Assembly: GCA_963931865.1 (NCBI GenBank)
Contig: OZ007505.1
Span: 2,713,694 to 2,777,693 of the forward strand
Length of the DNA: 64,000 nt
Source of the DNA: Axinella damicornis
Taxonomy: Eukaryota; Porifera; Demospongiae; Axinellida; Axinellidae
Direction of reading: 5' to 3'
Shown here: positions 44,333 through 53,549 of the stretch, piece after piece
Numbering within the stretch: position 1 is the stretch's first letter
Layout: every line of letters begins with the position of its first letter
Program-made: the position numbers and the translations under genes
The notes under the pieces: generated by a model
The model's database searches: none
The model's input: only the letters and a program-made list of their open reading frames with translations
Told to the model about the DNA's origin: nothing

Positions 44333-44539
44333 TAAGGCGGGGCTATTCCGACGGCGGGGTAATTCCGATAGTTGGCTGCCTTTGTTACCAGACAAAGTTT
44401 GGTAATTCTTCTGTGGTACCGCAGGGTAGGTTGAGTATCAGCCTACCCTGCGGTACCACAGAAGAATTACCAAACTTTGTCTGGTAACAAAGGCAGCCAA
44501 CTATCGGAATTACCCCGCCGTCGGAATAGCCCCGCCTTA
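44333..44539. repeat. Near-perfect 207-bp palindrome
   Basis: Starts TAAGGCGGGGCTATTCCGAC and ends in the exact complement. The arms are about 98 nt with a loop of roughly 11 nt (TTGAGTATCAG) and no mismatch that I can see. It interrupts the left arm of the composite element, so it is probably a nested MITE of recent origin. Confidence 0.93.
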
Positions 44540-44757
44540 CCTTACTACGGTGGCCCGTTAGGGCCATCTGTGTTCTGTGATTCTCCGAGATTGCGCTGCG
44601 ATAAATTGCAAATTGCGCTGTGAAGATCCCCAAATTCCCGATTGCGCTGTGAAAATCGCAGATTGTGCTTTCCACGTGGCATATTTCTCTTATAGCGGTT
44701 AATATTAGCGGCTCTTCCTTCCGGCGTCTCTTCTAGAAGTAATAGTGTGGTTTGCTG

Positions 44758-46318
44758 ATGCCAGCGATGGCTAGTTCCAGCAGTGACGAGTTTGAGAGAG
44801 ATGATGGTAATCCTGTTGCTAGCTCAGTATCCAGCATAAATTATAGGTTGTAACCAATCTTTTTCAGTGCTGGATCAGTACATTGCTCAGGCAAAGGGGA
44901 AGAGAAGAGCTATACAGGAGAGGCTGACCAAGAAGAAGAAGAAGAAGCTGAAGAGCAGGTTGAGGCAGACCCTGTGGATCAGATTCAGGTGCTTTACATG
45001 GCGCATAGCTAGTGGAAGTAGGCCAGGCTAATTTCTTCAGTCGTTACTACCATGTGTCCGTCTCTTAACCCTTTAACCACCGAATTCTTCCCACCAAGAC
45101 GACACATTTTCATGCATTCAGCGCACACCACTTTCGTAGGTACTCCTCTCCCACAGCTTTCGCTCGGCATATTACAACATGACTTAGACTTGAGAATCGT
45201 ACCAAGCGTAATGCTTGGGACAAGTATAAGTCTCATGTTCCAAGTGTTATGCTTGGGACAAGTATAAGTCTCTTGTGCCAAGTGTTATGCTTGGGACAAG
45301 TATAAATCTGACTTATATGGCCCAGTATTTATACACATATTTACTATCCTTATGTGGGACAAGTATAAGTCACGGGGAGATTAAGTGAGCCCCTGCACTT
45401 ATGGCATTAATGGTAACTGTAATGGAAAGCAAAGGTTAGTGAAGTTGGCTCAATGAATTTCATGAATAATTAATGAGCAATATTTTCTACAGGTGGTGGT
45501 GGGGGAAGTTGGCTCAATAAATTTCTGCCCTTTCGCTCCTCAGCAGCCAAACTTGTTGGGGCCCGCACGCATGGAGAGACCCCTCTGGCAATACCATTAA
45601 TGATATTCATGACCCCCCACAAGCCCAGCAATCAGAGGTCAAAGGTGGATGTCAGCCGGATTTTCGCACAGCATTTCCCTAAACTTGGGCCAGATCTGAC
45701 TGATGGCACACCTTACACCACCAATTTGCATGTTTTCTTGAGGCCCTGGGTGGGGTCTATGAAGAATCAAAAATCCTCGGGTCAATGAATCTCATTAAAA
45801 TCAAAAAACGCCAACGACATGCGACAAAGGGGGGGCTGCTGCCCCCCCTTTCGATACCCCCCCACCTGTACGTTTAGTGGGGGAGGCACGCCGAAAATCT
45901 GACCAAATTTTTGAGTTCGGCCCTCAAAGTCGTCCCTGGGCCCTCTGAAGCTTTTTTGGTCGCTTTTTGGACTGACAAGAGGCCCTACAAGTGCATAGGG
46001 TCTAAATGACGTCTATAGACGTCAATGGGGCTTAAAGGGTTAATGAAGTGATCATGAAAACATAATACTTCACTTGTAACTAACGTGTATTTGTTGTGGA
46101 CTGACTTGGAGGCCAAAAAAGTGCTGAAAGAAAAGTATAATATTACACCTAGAGTTTCATGATTGTTACAATTATAGCTTGACATGCAGTGCATTATTTC
46201 ATAGTCATATTTGTGTTTGATAATTCTCTACATTGGAATTCTGTTTGTGTACAGATATCAGTTGGACGTGCTGTGTCTGGAGCAACTGTCGTCTCCACAG
46301 TCACCACCCTCTCCGTAG
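44758..46318 (+). CDS. Candidate small spliced gene, 77 aa, unknown function
   Basis: Proposed exons 44,758-44,806, 44,868-44,988 and 46,255-46,318 with good GT-AG signals (GATG|GTAATC, TTTTTCAG|TG, ATTCAG|GTGCTT, TGTACAG|AT). The product starts MPAMASSSSDEFERDD, is very basic in the middle (a KKKKKK run flanked by RAIQERLT and LKSRLRQT) and ends SSPQSPPSP. A second frame through exons 2-3 is also open (acidic EEEEEAEEQ, then a Ser/Thr/Val-rich 58 codons to 46,428), so the true frame could differ. The short exons and the location inside a foldback element make this tentative; I do not recognise the family. Confidence 0.35.
45065..46042. mobile_element. About 980-bp insertion with TTAACCCTTTAA ends
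   Basis: Left TTAACCCTTTAACC and right CTTAAAGGGTTAA are complementary and resemble the ends of the 15,741-16,221 MITE. The interior has a 47-bp tandem repeat of TGCTTGGGACAAGTATAAGT (45,210-45,305, about 2.5 copies). It sits in the last intron of the candidate gene. Confidence 0.6.
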
Positions 46319-46770
46319 CAACCACCGTCTCAGAGGAAAAAACTATCTCACAAGTCTCTAATTTGTTTCCATCACCTGTGAATGCAGGACAGGATCAAAA
46401 GCAACTTTTGCAAAAATTGCACTCATAATGTAAACAAAGGTTCATTTATTTGCAGCTATACTGTGTTGAGAATGACCATACTTGTCACGTTAAACTCCTA
46501 TCTTCTGAGCTCCCTTGTATGCTAATTTCAGCCTATTTTGGGGCAATTTTTCACAGCGCAATCTGAGATTGGGCACCTTCACAGCGCAATTTGCAATTTT
46601 TCACAGCGCAATCTGGGATTTGGGGATATTCACAGCGCAATTTGCAATTTATCACAGCGCAATCTGGGATTTGGAGATATTCACAGCGCAATCTCGGAGA
46701 AATCACAGAACATGGATGGCCCTAACGGGCCACCGTATAAAACCGTACTGCAAGTGACGAAAAGCTGGGC

Positions 46771-46810
46771 TAGTCTCGGTACCAGTGCGAGTTAGGGTCT
46801 GGTACCGATA
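46771..46810. mobile_element. TAGTCTCGGTACC hairpin MITE
   Basis: TAGTCTCGGTACCAG / CTGGTACCGATA. A second TAGTCTCGGTA at 44,278-44,288 on the other side of the composite element suggests the composite landed in or next to this hairpin. Confidence 0.72.
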
Positions 46811-46880
46811 TTGGTGCCCGGTGATGGTGTATCAGCCCTTTCAACCAACTTCTGAGGTTCCACGTTGAGAGTGATGGCTG
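46806..46880. repeat. Dispersed repeat, copy 1 right part
   Basis: GGTGCCCGGTGATGGTGTAT and the following CAGCCCTTTCAACCAACTTC match 47,853-47,905, the sequence that follows the left part in copy 2. Confidence 0.8.
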
Positions 46881-47585
46881 TAACAGAACAAAGTGCATAC
46901 AATGTAAAAAACTTCAGCAGGAAAGGAGTTCCATTGGCGTAAAGTGGAAGGAGTATGTGGTACAAAAAGTTGAGCAGGGTGATCGTGACAAGTATTGTAA
47001 ACAGTAACTACATTGCATACTTCGCCATGTGGGATGTAACATTGACCATTCAAAAATCTGTGCAGTGCCCTCAATTTAAGTTCTCTTCTCTGTTCTAGCT
47101 ATCTAATGCAATCAGTGTTTTGGAAATGGTAACCGTTGCATGCTATATAGACATGATAATAGGTGGATATTATCTCATGATGAGGATCTTCAGTAGCCAG
47201 CTGATCATGAGCATCCCCTCCCCAGAAAGGTCATAGCTAGTGAGAGAGAACTAGCTAGCTACTGAGTCAGAATTGAGCATAATATTATAGCCCTGCAAGA
47301 CAGTGAGTGAGTGGCTATTATAATTATTAGCTGCTAACCAATGTAAGACCTACATGATCCCAACATAAATGAGATCAGCAACCTTGGAACAGCCTCTTTG
47401 TTGGAGGGCTTGCATTGTCCGACACTTACGTATAGCTAATTTACAGCTATCAGGGTAGCAACCATGCATCGTGCATGAAGGTTTCATTCAACTGATATCA
47501 GTATGATGATGACATTACAACTAATCGTCCTTGTGGATCCAAACTATACAGACATATAGCTACATGCAGCTATATGCAGTGCTGA
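46881..47585. other. Intergenic, nothing recognised
   Basis: AT-rich sequence without a supported gene or repeat. Confidence 0.5.
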
Positions 47586-47910
47586 TGCTTTTACCAGTCC
47601 ATGCGACTCGAAACTCAATATTCAATGGCTAGAGACGAGTCCAACACACATGGAATGGTGACAGGACCATTAAATGCGCGCCGCCTTACTCACGAGTTCG
47701 AGTTGCAGATGGTGCCCGGTGCATGCTGGTGCCCGGTGCATGCTGGTGCCCGGTGCATGCTGGTGCCCGGTGCATGCTGGTGCCCGGTGCATGCTGGTGC
47801 CCGGTGCATGCTGGTGCCCGGTGCATGCTGGTGCCCAGTGCATGCTGGTGCGCTGGTGATGGTGTACTAGCCCTTTGAACCAACTTCCATGTTGGGAGTG
47901 AGGCGGTCAC
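47586..47910. repeat. Dispersed repeat copy 2 with internal 17-bp minisatellite
   Basis: Left part matches 44,143-44,266. The minisatellite at 47,711-47,846 is eight units of GGTGCCCGGTGCATGCT (last unit with one change). The right part matches 46,806-46,880. Copy 1 has only a single GGTGCCCGGTG at this point, so the array expanded in copy 2. Overlapping Cys/His-rich open frames come from the array. Confidence 0.93.
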
Positions 47911-48271
47911 GGAATTGAAACTTTAACGGCACCATAATCACTTTAATTGGCACTTAGGAACCCCTTTTTATGATTTTCAAGGGGTCCCTATGACACAGCA
48001 TGCATTGAGCCCTGATGGCGAGTGCCAGTTAGTTTTTGTTTAATGATTTAGTCATAGTTTTAGTTAGTTACAAACTTTTAGTAGTACATACATGATGGGT
48101 GTGCAGCTATACGCATTATTACTTAGTGCTCAGTTCAGCAGCAACAAAGGGAGGTTCCTACATGTGCATGGTCAGTCGCTCCTATAGTTACACACAGCAC
48201 AAAAGTTCACTAGCTACTCAATCTACCTGCAGCCTGCATGCTAATCTACTAATAGCTTCATCCACGCAGCT
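47911..48271. other. Intergenic, 3' flank of the next gene
   Basis: No gene seen; contains the inverted motif AACCCCTTTTTATGA / TTTTCAAGGGGTCC. Confidence 0.5.
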
Positions 48272-48961
48272 CTAAAACACAATGGCCCCCAGCAGGAGCA
48301 AAGCAACTGCAAGGGCTACCTTGCCGACCACAAGTGCCACACCCCCATTCGTAATGGTGGCCCTGATGGTACTGTTGCATGGTGATGGCAGAGTTACGCC
48401 ACAGCTCTGCTCCCAGAGTTGACGATTGTAAACAGGGTTGACAATGCCTATAGTGGCTGATGCGTTCAGCACATTAAGACAGCAGCCAATTGATGACATT
48501 CGAGCACTTGTGAGGGCATTTCGACATTCCGTAGTACAGTTACTTCCTGAGATGGTAGCGAAACAATCTGTAACAAGAGCTGTAGAGGTTGTGTTCAGAG
48601 TCGTCTGTATCGTGTCGGTACCACACCTTTGACCCATGGCATTCGTGCCACAGAGAGCCACAAAGATTTCGGTGATGAAGTCTAAGCCACAGCTAATGTA
48701 AAAGTTTGCTGCAGGCTGGCCACATCTTGGTTCGCAAAGGAGTGGAGGGATCATAATACTTGTACTCTGACCGCTTGTGTCAATAGACTGAAAGGCTTGC
48801 AGACAATCAGATGGGTAATTTTGGAGATAGTTTGCATCACAAGTTTGTCGAGGGGCAACAGAACGCTTGGCAACTCTGCTAGCAGCTTTCAAAAGTGTCT
48901 CTTGGTTGGCCAGCACCATGCAGAAGCACATGGAGAGGGTTAGGATTGCAAGCACCTTCAT
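48272..48961 (-). CDS. Secreted Cys-rich protein, probably GPI-anchored
   Basis: Single frame of 229 aa; family not recognised. Visible features are a clear signal peptide (VLAILTLSMCFCMVLA, cleavage near residue 19), a dibasic AKRS site near residue 33 that could release a short propeptide, then a Cys-rich extracellular domain with motifs TCDANYLQNYPSDCLQAF, CEPRCGQPA, SCGLDF, ALCGTNAMGQRCG, DCFA, NCTTEC and IGCCLNVL, and several N-glycosylation sequons (NTT, NCT, NAS, NST). The C-terminus is a small-residue stretch (TITNGG) followed by a hydrophobic tail ending in AVALLLLGAIVF with no cytoplasmic residues, the pattern of a GPI-attachment signal. It is likely a cell-surface protein; ligand and role are unknown. 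The 5' UTR may be spliced (a TTGTACAG acceptor precedes the start by about 20 bp). Confidence 0.75.
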   Translation of the reverse strand: MKVLAILTLSMCFCMVLANQETLLKAASRVAKRSVAPRQTCDANYLQNYPSDCLQAFQSIDTSGQSTSIMIPPLLCEPRCGQPAANFYISCGLDFITEIFVALCGTNAMGQRCGTDTIQTTLNTTSTALVTDCFATISGSNCTTECRNALTSARMSSIGCCLNVLNASATIGIVNPVYNRQLWEQSCGVTLPSPCNSTIRATITNGGVALVVGKVALAVALLLLGAIVF

Positions 48962-50221
48962 CGCTGCTTTCAGCTCCGTACCTGTACAATGCTGCAGGGG
49001 GTAAGAAGAGGGGATCTATTAGAGTATGCGATTATGCTGAGCTACATGCATTATAATCGGTCTCAAATATTGCCTTGAGAACTAACAGTGCAATGCAGTC
49101 GATCAGGTCGTGTTTGTATCTACCTATATCTTCAATTGTGTGAGTAGCCACTATATATAGTGGTGCCATACAGGAAAATTCTTTCTGCTGAGGCAGAACG
49201 GTGAGGGAGCTACTTTAGTCTTGGCCCCAGACCCAAGCCAACCCCACCCAGTGCAGATCACGATCACTTCCAGTATCAAGCGTGTGATACTGAAAGCGAT
49301 CCACACTGGTTTGGGTCTGGGGCCCGAGACTAGAGGTACTTTAGACGTTGACAAAGGCTGCAAAGCGATTGAGAAATCTCACTGAAAAAATGTTTTCGTT
49401 GCAGCTTCGCGCTATACATTCCACTTAATTGCAAATCTTAGCAACCACTTAGCAACAAGCAACAAGCCCAAGCCCCCCCCCCCCCCCCCCCCAAAAAAAA
49501 AAAATTTGCATGCTGTGGGCAAGCAGTACATGTAGCACCATACGAGGTGCACCGCAGTGTGGACTTTTGCTGGTGCTACCTGGAGGTAGCTGACCGTTCT
49601 GCTCCATGGTGTGAACCAGGTGAGATCTGCCGCTAAGAATCAATGAGCTAACTACAGCATGGATCTTCATGCTCGGCAAGGGATGCAGAACCTCACAAAT
49701 GCGTTTGTCCTCCTTGAGGGGACGCTTTCCATCTTCTCAGTCACTCGCAACTGAAGTTCGCACCTTTCCTTTACTGCCCACGAAACCATGCCTACTCATA
49801 TGGATATTGCAAACACACACGTGAGGCATGCGCAAAGACACTGCACATGAGCTATTCGACACTACTGGTCCATCATTTTAGGTCCTGCTGCACTGCATGT
49901 GAGATTATGCCTGAAATGCCAGAGAAAGATGGCATATAGATATAGGGCAGTCTTCACACCTGATATAGCTGAATCAGCTGTTCCAAGGGCATGTTACTGC
50001 CTTTTCTATAATCTTAGCAACTACCTAGCAACGGGCTATAAATAAAGAGTAGCTAAGCAACTGATTTTCCGAACACTTTATTTGCAACTCAAGTGCAATA
50101 AGGCGTGACTCAATGATGTTGACGTAATGCGGAGAGATTACGGAATATCGTTATTGATCCACGGAAGCTTCCTCGCGGTTGCGTTTGTGAGCTACGTAGC
50201 TAAGTATGGCTCCGGTTCTAG
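48962..50221. other. Intergenic, no gene recognised
   Basis: Contains one hairpin MITE (49,216-49,332) and a C-run/A-run junction at about 49,473-49,504. Open frames are short and featureless. Confidence 0.5.
49216..49332. mobile_element. 117-bp TAGTCTTGGCCCC hairpin MITE
   Basis: TAGTCTTGGCCCCAGACCCA / TGGGTCTGGGGCCCGAGACTA with inner GATCACTTCCAGTATCA / TGATACTGAAAGCGATC. It is the same subfamily as 39,678-39,783. Confidence 0.88.
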
Positions 50222-50271
50222 TCATCTAAAATATGATCTGCTCCCGTGATAGTAGCTTGTTGTTACCTGCA

Positions 50272-50440
50272 GTAGATGCCCTTCGAGTGTTGGGGATAGT
50301 AGTCTCTGTCTGCTTTTCCAGTCGTGTGCTAAGACCGTGAAAACCACGATGGGAGTGCTGCAGTTCATAAGAAATGAGGAAACATCGCCTAAGTCGGAGC
50401 AGTTCCACACTGAATAGCCGACTTTTTTCTTCTCGGTTTG
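50272..50440 (-). CDS. Possible orphan exon, unknown protein
   Basis: A minus-strand open stretch (…KKKVGYSVWNCSDLGDVSS, then STPIVVFTVLAHDWKSRQ) ends at a plausible CTGCAG|GTAACA donor at 50,271/50,272. The residue mix looks coding, but no partner exon in phase and no family were recognised, so this may be a first or remnant exon, or chance. Confidence 0.25.
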
Positions 50441-51504
50441 CTTCACTATGCAGAGGTCATCCAGAATCTCGCGTGGGATTACAAAGGACGAAGGTTTGAA
50501 AGAAATGTGACGCGATTTGTTTGTTAAAATCGCTCATTTTCGTGATCGGCGTAAGACAAACTCTCTTATTTCCCATACGGTTTGTAATTCTCTGAACCCC
50601 AATTGAGTTTTAGTTAGTACTCAGACTGGGCTTTGCTGCAACAACAGTATAAACCCTAGCTCTACGGAGAACTGCTCCGACTTTTCCAATATTTGCGACG
50701 GCATAATTCTCTTCATCGGCAGGGCGTGGCCAAAAATGACGTCATAGAACGGTCACAACTAATTAATACTAAATGTTCTTAAGGTTCATGGTGTATGGCT
50801 AACATGATATATATCACCTCAAACTTTAAGTACAGTGGTCCACTTGAGAAGGCAATACTGCATCAAGATTTTCACCACCCAGGGTACACCAACACAACGT
50901 GTTGAGACTACCATCCACGGGCTTTGCATTGCATGAGCCGCATTTTCGTACACCTAATAGGTTTGGTGGTATGGCTTCGAATATCACTTGGCTTCTCTAA
51001 CTTCGGAAACCTATGCATCTGCTACACGAAAAGCAGGATGATCACAGCTAGCCTCCTTGACATCCAATGTAGCATAGGTGGTTCTTCTACTCAAGTTTTG
51101 ATCATGGGCAGACCGACCTGAGAAACGTCGCTTTAGGACATTCAATAAACCGACAACTCACGCGATTGTGTCAGACTACTGCATACGAGCTGTCTTGGTG
51201 TACGCAACTGCACTCTACGTTATAGGTAAACCCCAAGGGCAAAGCCTGAGGGGTTTACCGGAACTGTCAAGTGTATTACAGCGTAATAACGTCTAGGGTG
51301 TGGTTTAGCTGGCTTGTACTATGGCAACTATACATCATATCAGTGGTGAAATCTGATTGGTGTTACTATCTACAATTGCGTGGGAACTGTAGCTGCTTAC
51401 ACAAACATGCACGAGATCTAGCTGATAACGCTGTGAATTCAATGATTGTCCTGAGAACTTGCTAGGCCAGTGGTTTGAATGGAGAAGAGAACGAGCAACG
51501 TTGT
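50441..51504. other. Intergenic, no gene recognised
   Basis: Contains a small inverted repeat at 51,221-51,262 (GGTAAACCCC...GGGGTTTACC). Nothing else is supported. Confidence 0.5.
51221..51262. repeat. Small hairpin GGTAAACCCC
   Basis: TAGGTAAACCCCAAGGGC / GCCTGAGGGGTTTACCGG, about 40 bp. Confidence 0.75.
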
Positions 51505-52149
51505 GATTTCTGCTTCTTTGCAAGCCAGCATTGATTTTAGTAGGAAGGTTCCGGAGCAATTTAGGCTAGGGATGACCGATTCTGACGGTGAGAAAGAGAA
51601 CTATGACGACTTCGAGCCATCAATGAAGCACCAGAAACTAAAATTGCCCTCTTCTGCAAAAAGGGAAGCAGCGCTTTGCCGAGATGGCATCAGCAGAAGA
51701 AATGGAGAGTATTTCGAAGGGATTTGTCCCCAAAGATATGGCAAAGAACAAGAAGTAGGCAATTTCAACTTTTTGGCAGTGGGTTGTTGCACAGAATGAG
51801 AACATAGATGTCGACTCATAAGCCAGTGGACAAGGACAGCAACTGTACCGAACTTTGCTGTGATCTCCGTCTTTTGTTGTTGAAGCCTTATCCACCCAAA
51901 TCGACATACCATTTGTTGGCTGGATTCCTGCACTACGCTTGCTCTCAGGCTGTGCGGCTGGATCCCAAGGATGAGAGGTTCAAAGCTGCAAGGCACCATA
52001 GACACATGTTTTCGAAAACTGCGGCAGGAAGGTGTAGGGGCCGAGGCAATCACGCAGACATCATAAAAGCTGATGAAGAGGACTTATTATGGGGTAGCTT
52101 CGAATTCTTCATACACAAATTCAGCAGAAATACCAGATGTTTTCTTTAA
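51505..52149 (+). pseudogene. Broken QRICH1/ZMYM-like (DUF3504-type) gene fragment
   Basis: Consecutive pieces in different frames look like one former protein. An acidic/Lys-rich head (GEKENYDDFEPS) is followed by MASAEEMESISKGFVPKDMA (ATG at 51,684), then a stop and AISTFWQWVVAQNENIDV, then in another frame PVDKDSNCTEL, KPYPPKSTYHLLAGFLHYA, LDPKDERFKAA and NHADIIKADEEDLLW. This is the N-terminal half of the KIAA1958/QRICH1/ZMYM-related proteins, whose DUF3504 domain derives from Crypton tyrosine recombinases; such genes are multicopy in many marine invertebrates. In-frame stops and frameshifts show it is inactive. Family assignment is from memory of motifs and should be checked. Confidence 0.55.
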
Positions 52150-52217
52150 CAGAGTAACACGAAACGTCCTTGTTTTCTCTTCGAAAATCGCTGAGCCTTG
52201 TTCAACGTATACACACG

Positions 52218-53090
52218 GCAAGAGTTCATAACAATAAGAGTGTGCAACTGCCATAATATATTATAGGTTCCACTATACCACCATCTCAGCAGTATGCGGG
52301 CAGTATAATTATATGATGTAGCCAATCAGTGTGGTCTACATGTACATAGGCTGTGTAAACACTGTAGTAATCACAATTTCACACGTAGGAGGCATGCAGC
52401 TGCTACTATACTACTTCACCACTGAACCCAGGCGCGGAGGAGGGGGAAAAGAGTGCCTGGTATCCACTGTTTGCGCATGTGCTTAATTTCCCGACATTCA
52501 ATCCCAGACTGCGTCATTCCCGTGGCTCGTTGATGTCAGATACGTGTTCGTAACCATATTACGATCGTATTTTGTCAATAATGGCGACTTTATTCAAGAT
52601 CTAGACAAGGCTGTTGCGTACCTTCAGCGACTTGGGTGTGCAGCGATGACGCTCGAACCCAAGCAGAGGGCATCTTTGAAGTGAGTATACGAAGAGACTC
52701 TGTCTACGCACTGGTTTTGGTAAGTCATTGTGTTATACCGTTCATGTTTGATGTGAAGCTTGCCCGAGATGACAGCGTAGTCATTGTAGTCTCATCCCTC
52801 ATGGCACTGATGACAGACCAAGTTCCAAACGTAAGAGTCAAAGCTGCGATCATGTCTTCGTGGTTTCTTTGTGTGGTACAGACGTCATTGTTTACACTCG
52901 GAAAGTTTTGCGACGTCATCTGCATAAATCCACGCGGTTTTATGCAATAATTAAGCGCATGCGCAAACAGTGGATACCAGGCGCTCTTTTCCCTCTCCTC
53001 CGCGCTGGGTTCGAGGCTACACTGATTGCCTGCAGAGATGGTAGTGGAAACCATATGGCAGTTGCACACTCTTATTGTTATGAATTCTTG
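52218..53090. mobile_element. GCAAGAGTTCATAAC MITE containing a nested insertion
   Basis: Left GCAAGAGTTCATAACAATAA and right TTATTGTTATGAATTCTTG. The internal body (TGTAGTAATCACAAT...GCATGCAGCTGCTACTATA) matches 12,960-13,075. It is interrupted by the RecQ-bearing element at 52,424-53,018. Confidence 0.82.
52424..53018 (+). mobile_element. Foldback element carrying a RecQ-like helicase fragment, copy B
   Basis: Same family as 29,050-29,636. Arms pair GTGCCTGGTATCCACTGTTTG with CAAACAGTGGATACCAGGCG, and outer GAACCCAGGCGCGGAGGAG with CTCCGCGCTGGGTTC. The interior reads, in successive frames, AVAYLQRLG and LEPKQRASLK, then TGFGKSLCYT (Walker A), then PFMFDVKLARDDSVVIVVSS and MALMTDQV, matching the start of a RecQ ATPase domain with frameshifts and stops. 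Confidence 0.72.
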
Positions 53091-53245
53091 GACACGCGAG
53101 GGTTGGTGAGGGTCGGTGAGGGTCGTAACCATGATCAACAATGAACTTGGAGTTTGATGGTCCTAGAGTTCGATGCTCTTGCCCTCCACAAACAGTAAAA
53201 CACTTTCCAACATAATGGAAGACAGACCTTTGCAAAGCTTTTGTA

Positions 53246-53549
53246 GTAAGGCCCCTCCAAATCAATTTATAGTTTCTCATCTCACTCCCAGTGTACTGGG
53301 CATGCGGGCGGGCGGTATACATTTGGCAATATCTCACCTTTTTAGCTCTTCCTTTTCTTTTTCAAGTGTTTCCTCCCAACTCTGCTCCCGATCCACGTGT
53401 AGACAGGTATGATCCACGTGTAGACAGGTATGACATAATGCAATTTTCCACTGATCATGCTCAGTTCATGAGATACTTGAGGAAGCCAAAACCCACGCGG
53501 GCGGAATTAGGTTGGATGAGAAACTATAAATTGATTTGGAAGGGCCTAA
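53246..53549. mobile_element. 304-bp MITE with TAAGGCCCCTCCAAATC ends
   Basis: Inverted ends of about 35 nt: AAATCAATTTATAGTTTCTC on the left at about 53,260 and GAGAAACTATAAATTGATTT at about 53,518. The interior has a tandem GATCCACGTGTAGACAGGTAT (53,390-53,431) and no coding capacity. Confidence 0.85.

Larger units (their letters stand above)
44289..46770. mobile_element. Composite foldback element with 30-bp-repeat arms
   Basis: Outer inverted pair: GCCCAGCTTTTCGTCGCTTGCAGTA-like at 44,309-44,333 and its complement at 46,746-46,770. Inner arms: 44,546-44,690 pairs with 46,540-46,740 through GGTGGCCCGTTAGGGCCATC and multiple roughly 30-bp units containing GATTGCGCTGTGA (about 3 on the left, 6 on the right). 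Between the arms is a 1.8-kb core with a candidate spliced gene. No transposase was recognised. Confidence 0.75.

Noticed and set aside
47711..47846. Regular repeats resembling a CRISPR array
   Set aside because: Units are directly tandem with no spacers, the genome is eukaryotic and no cas genes are present.
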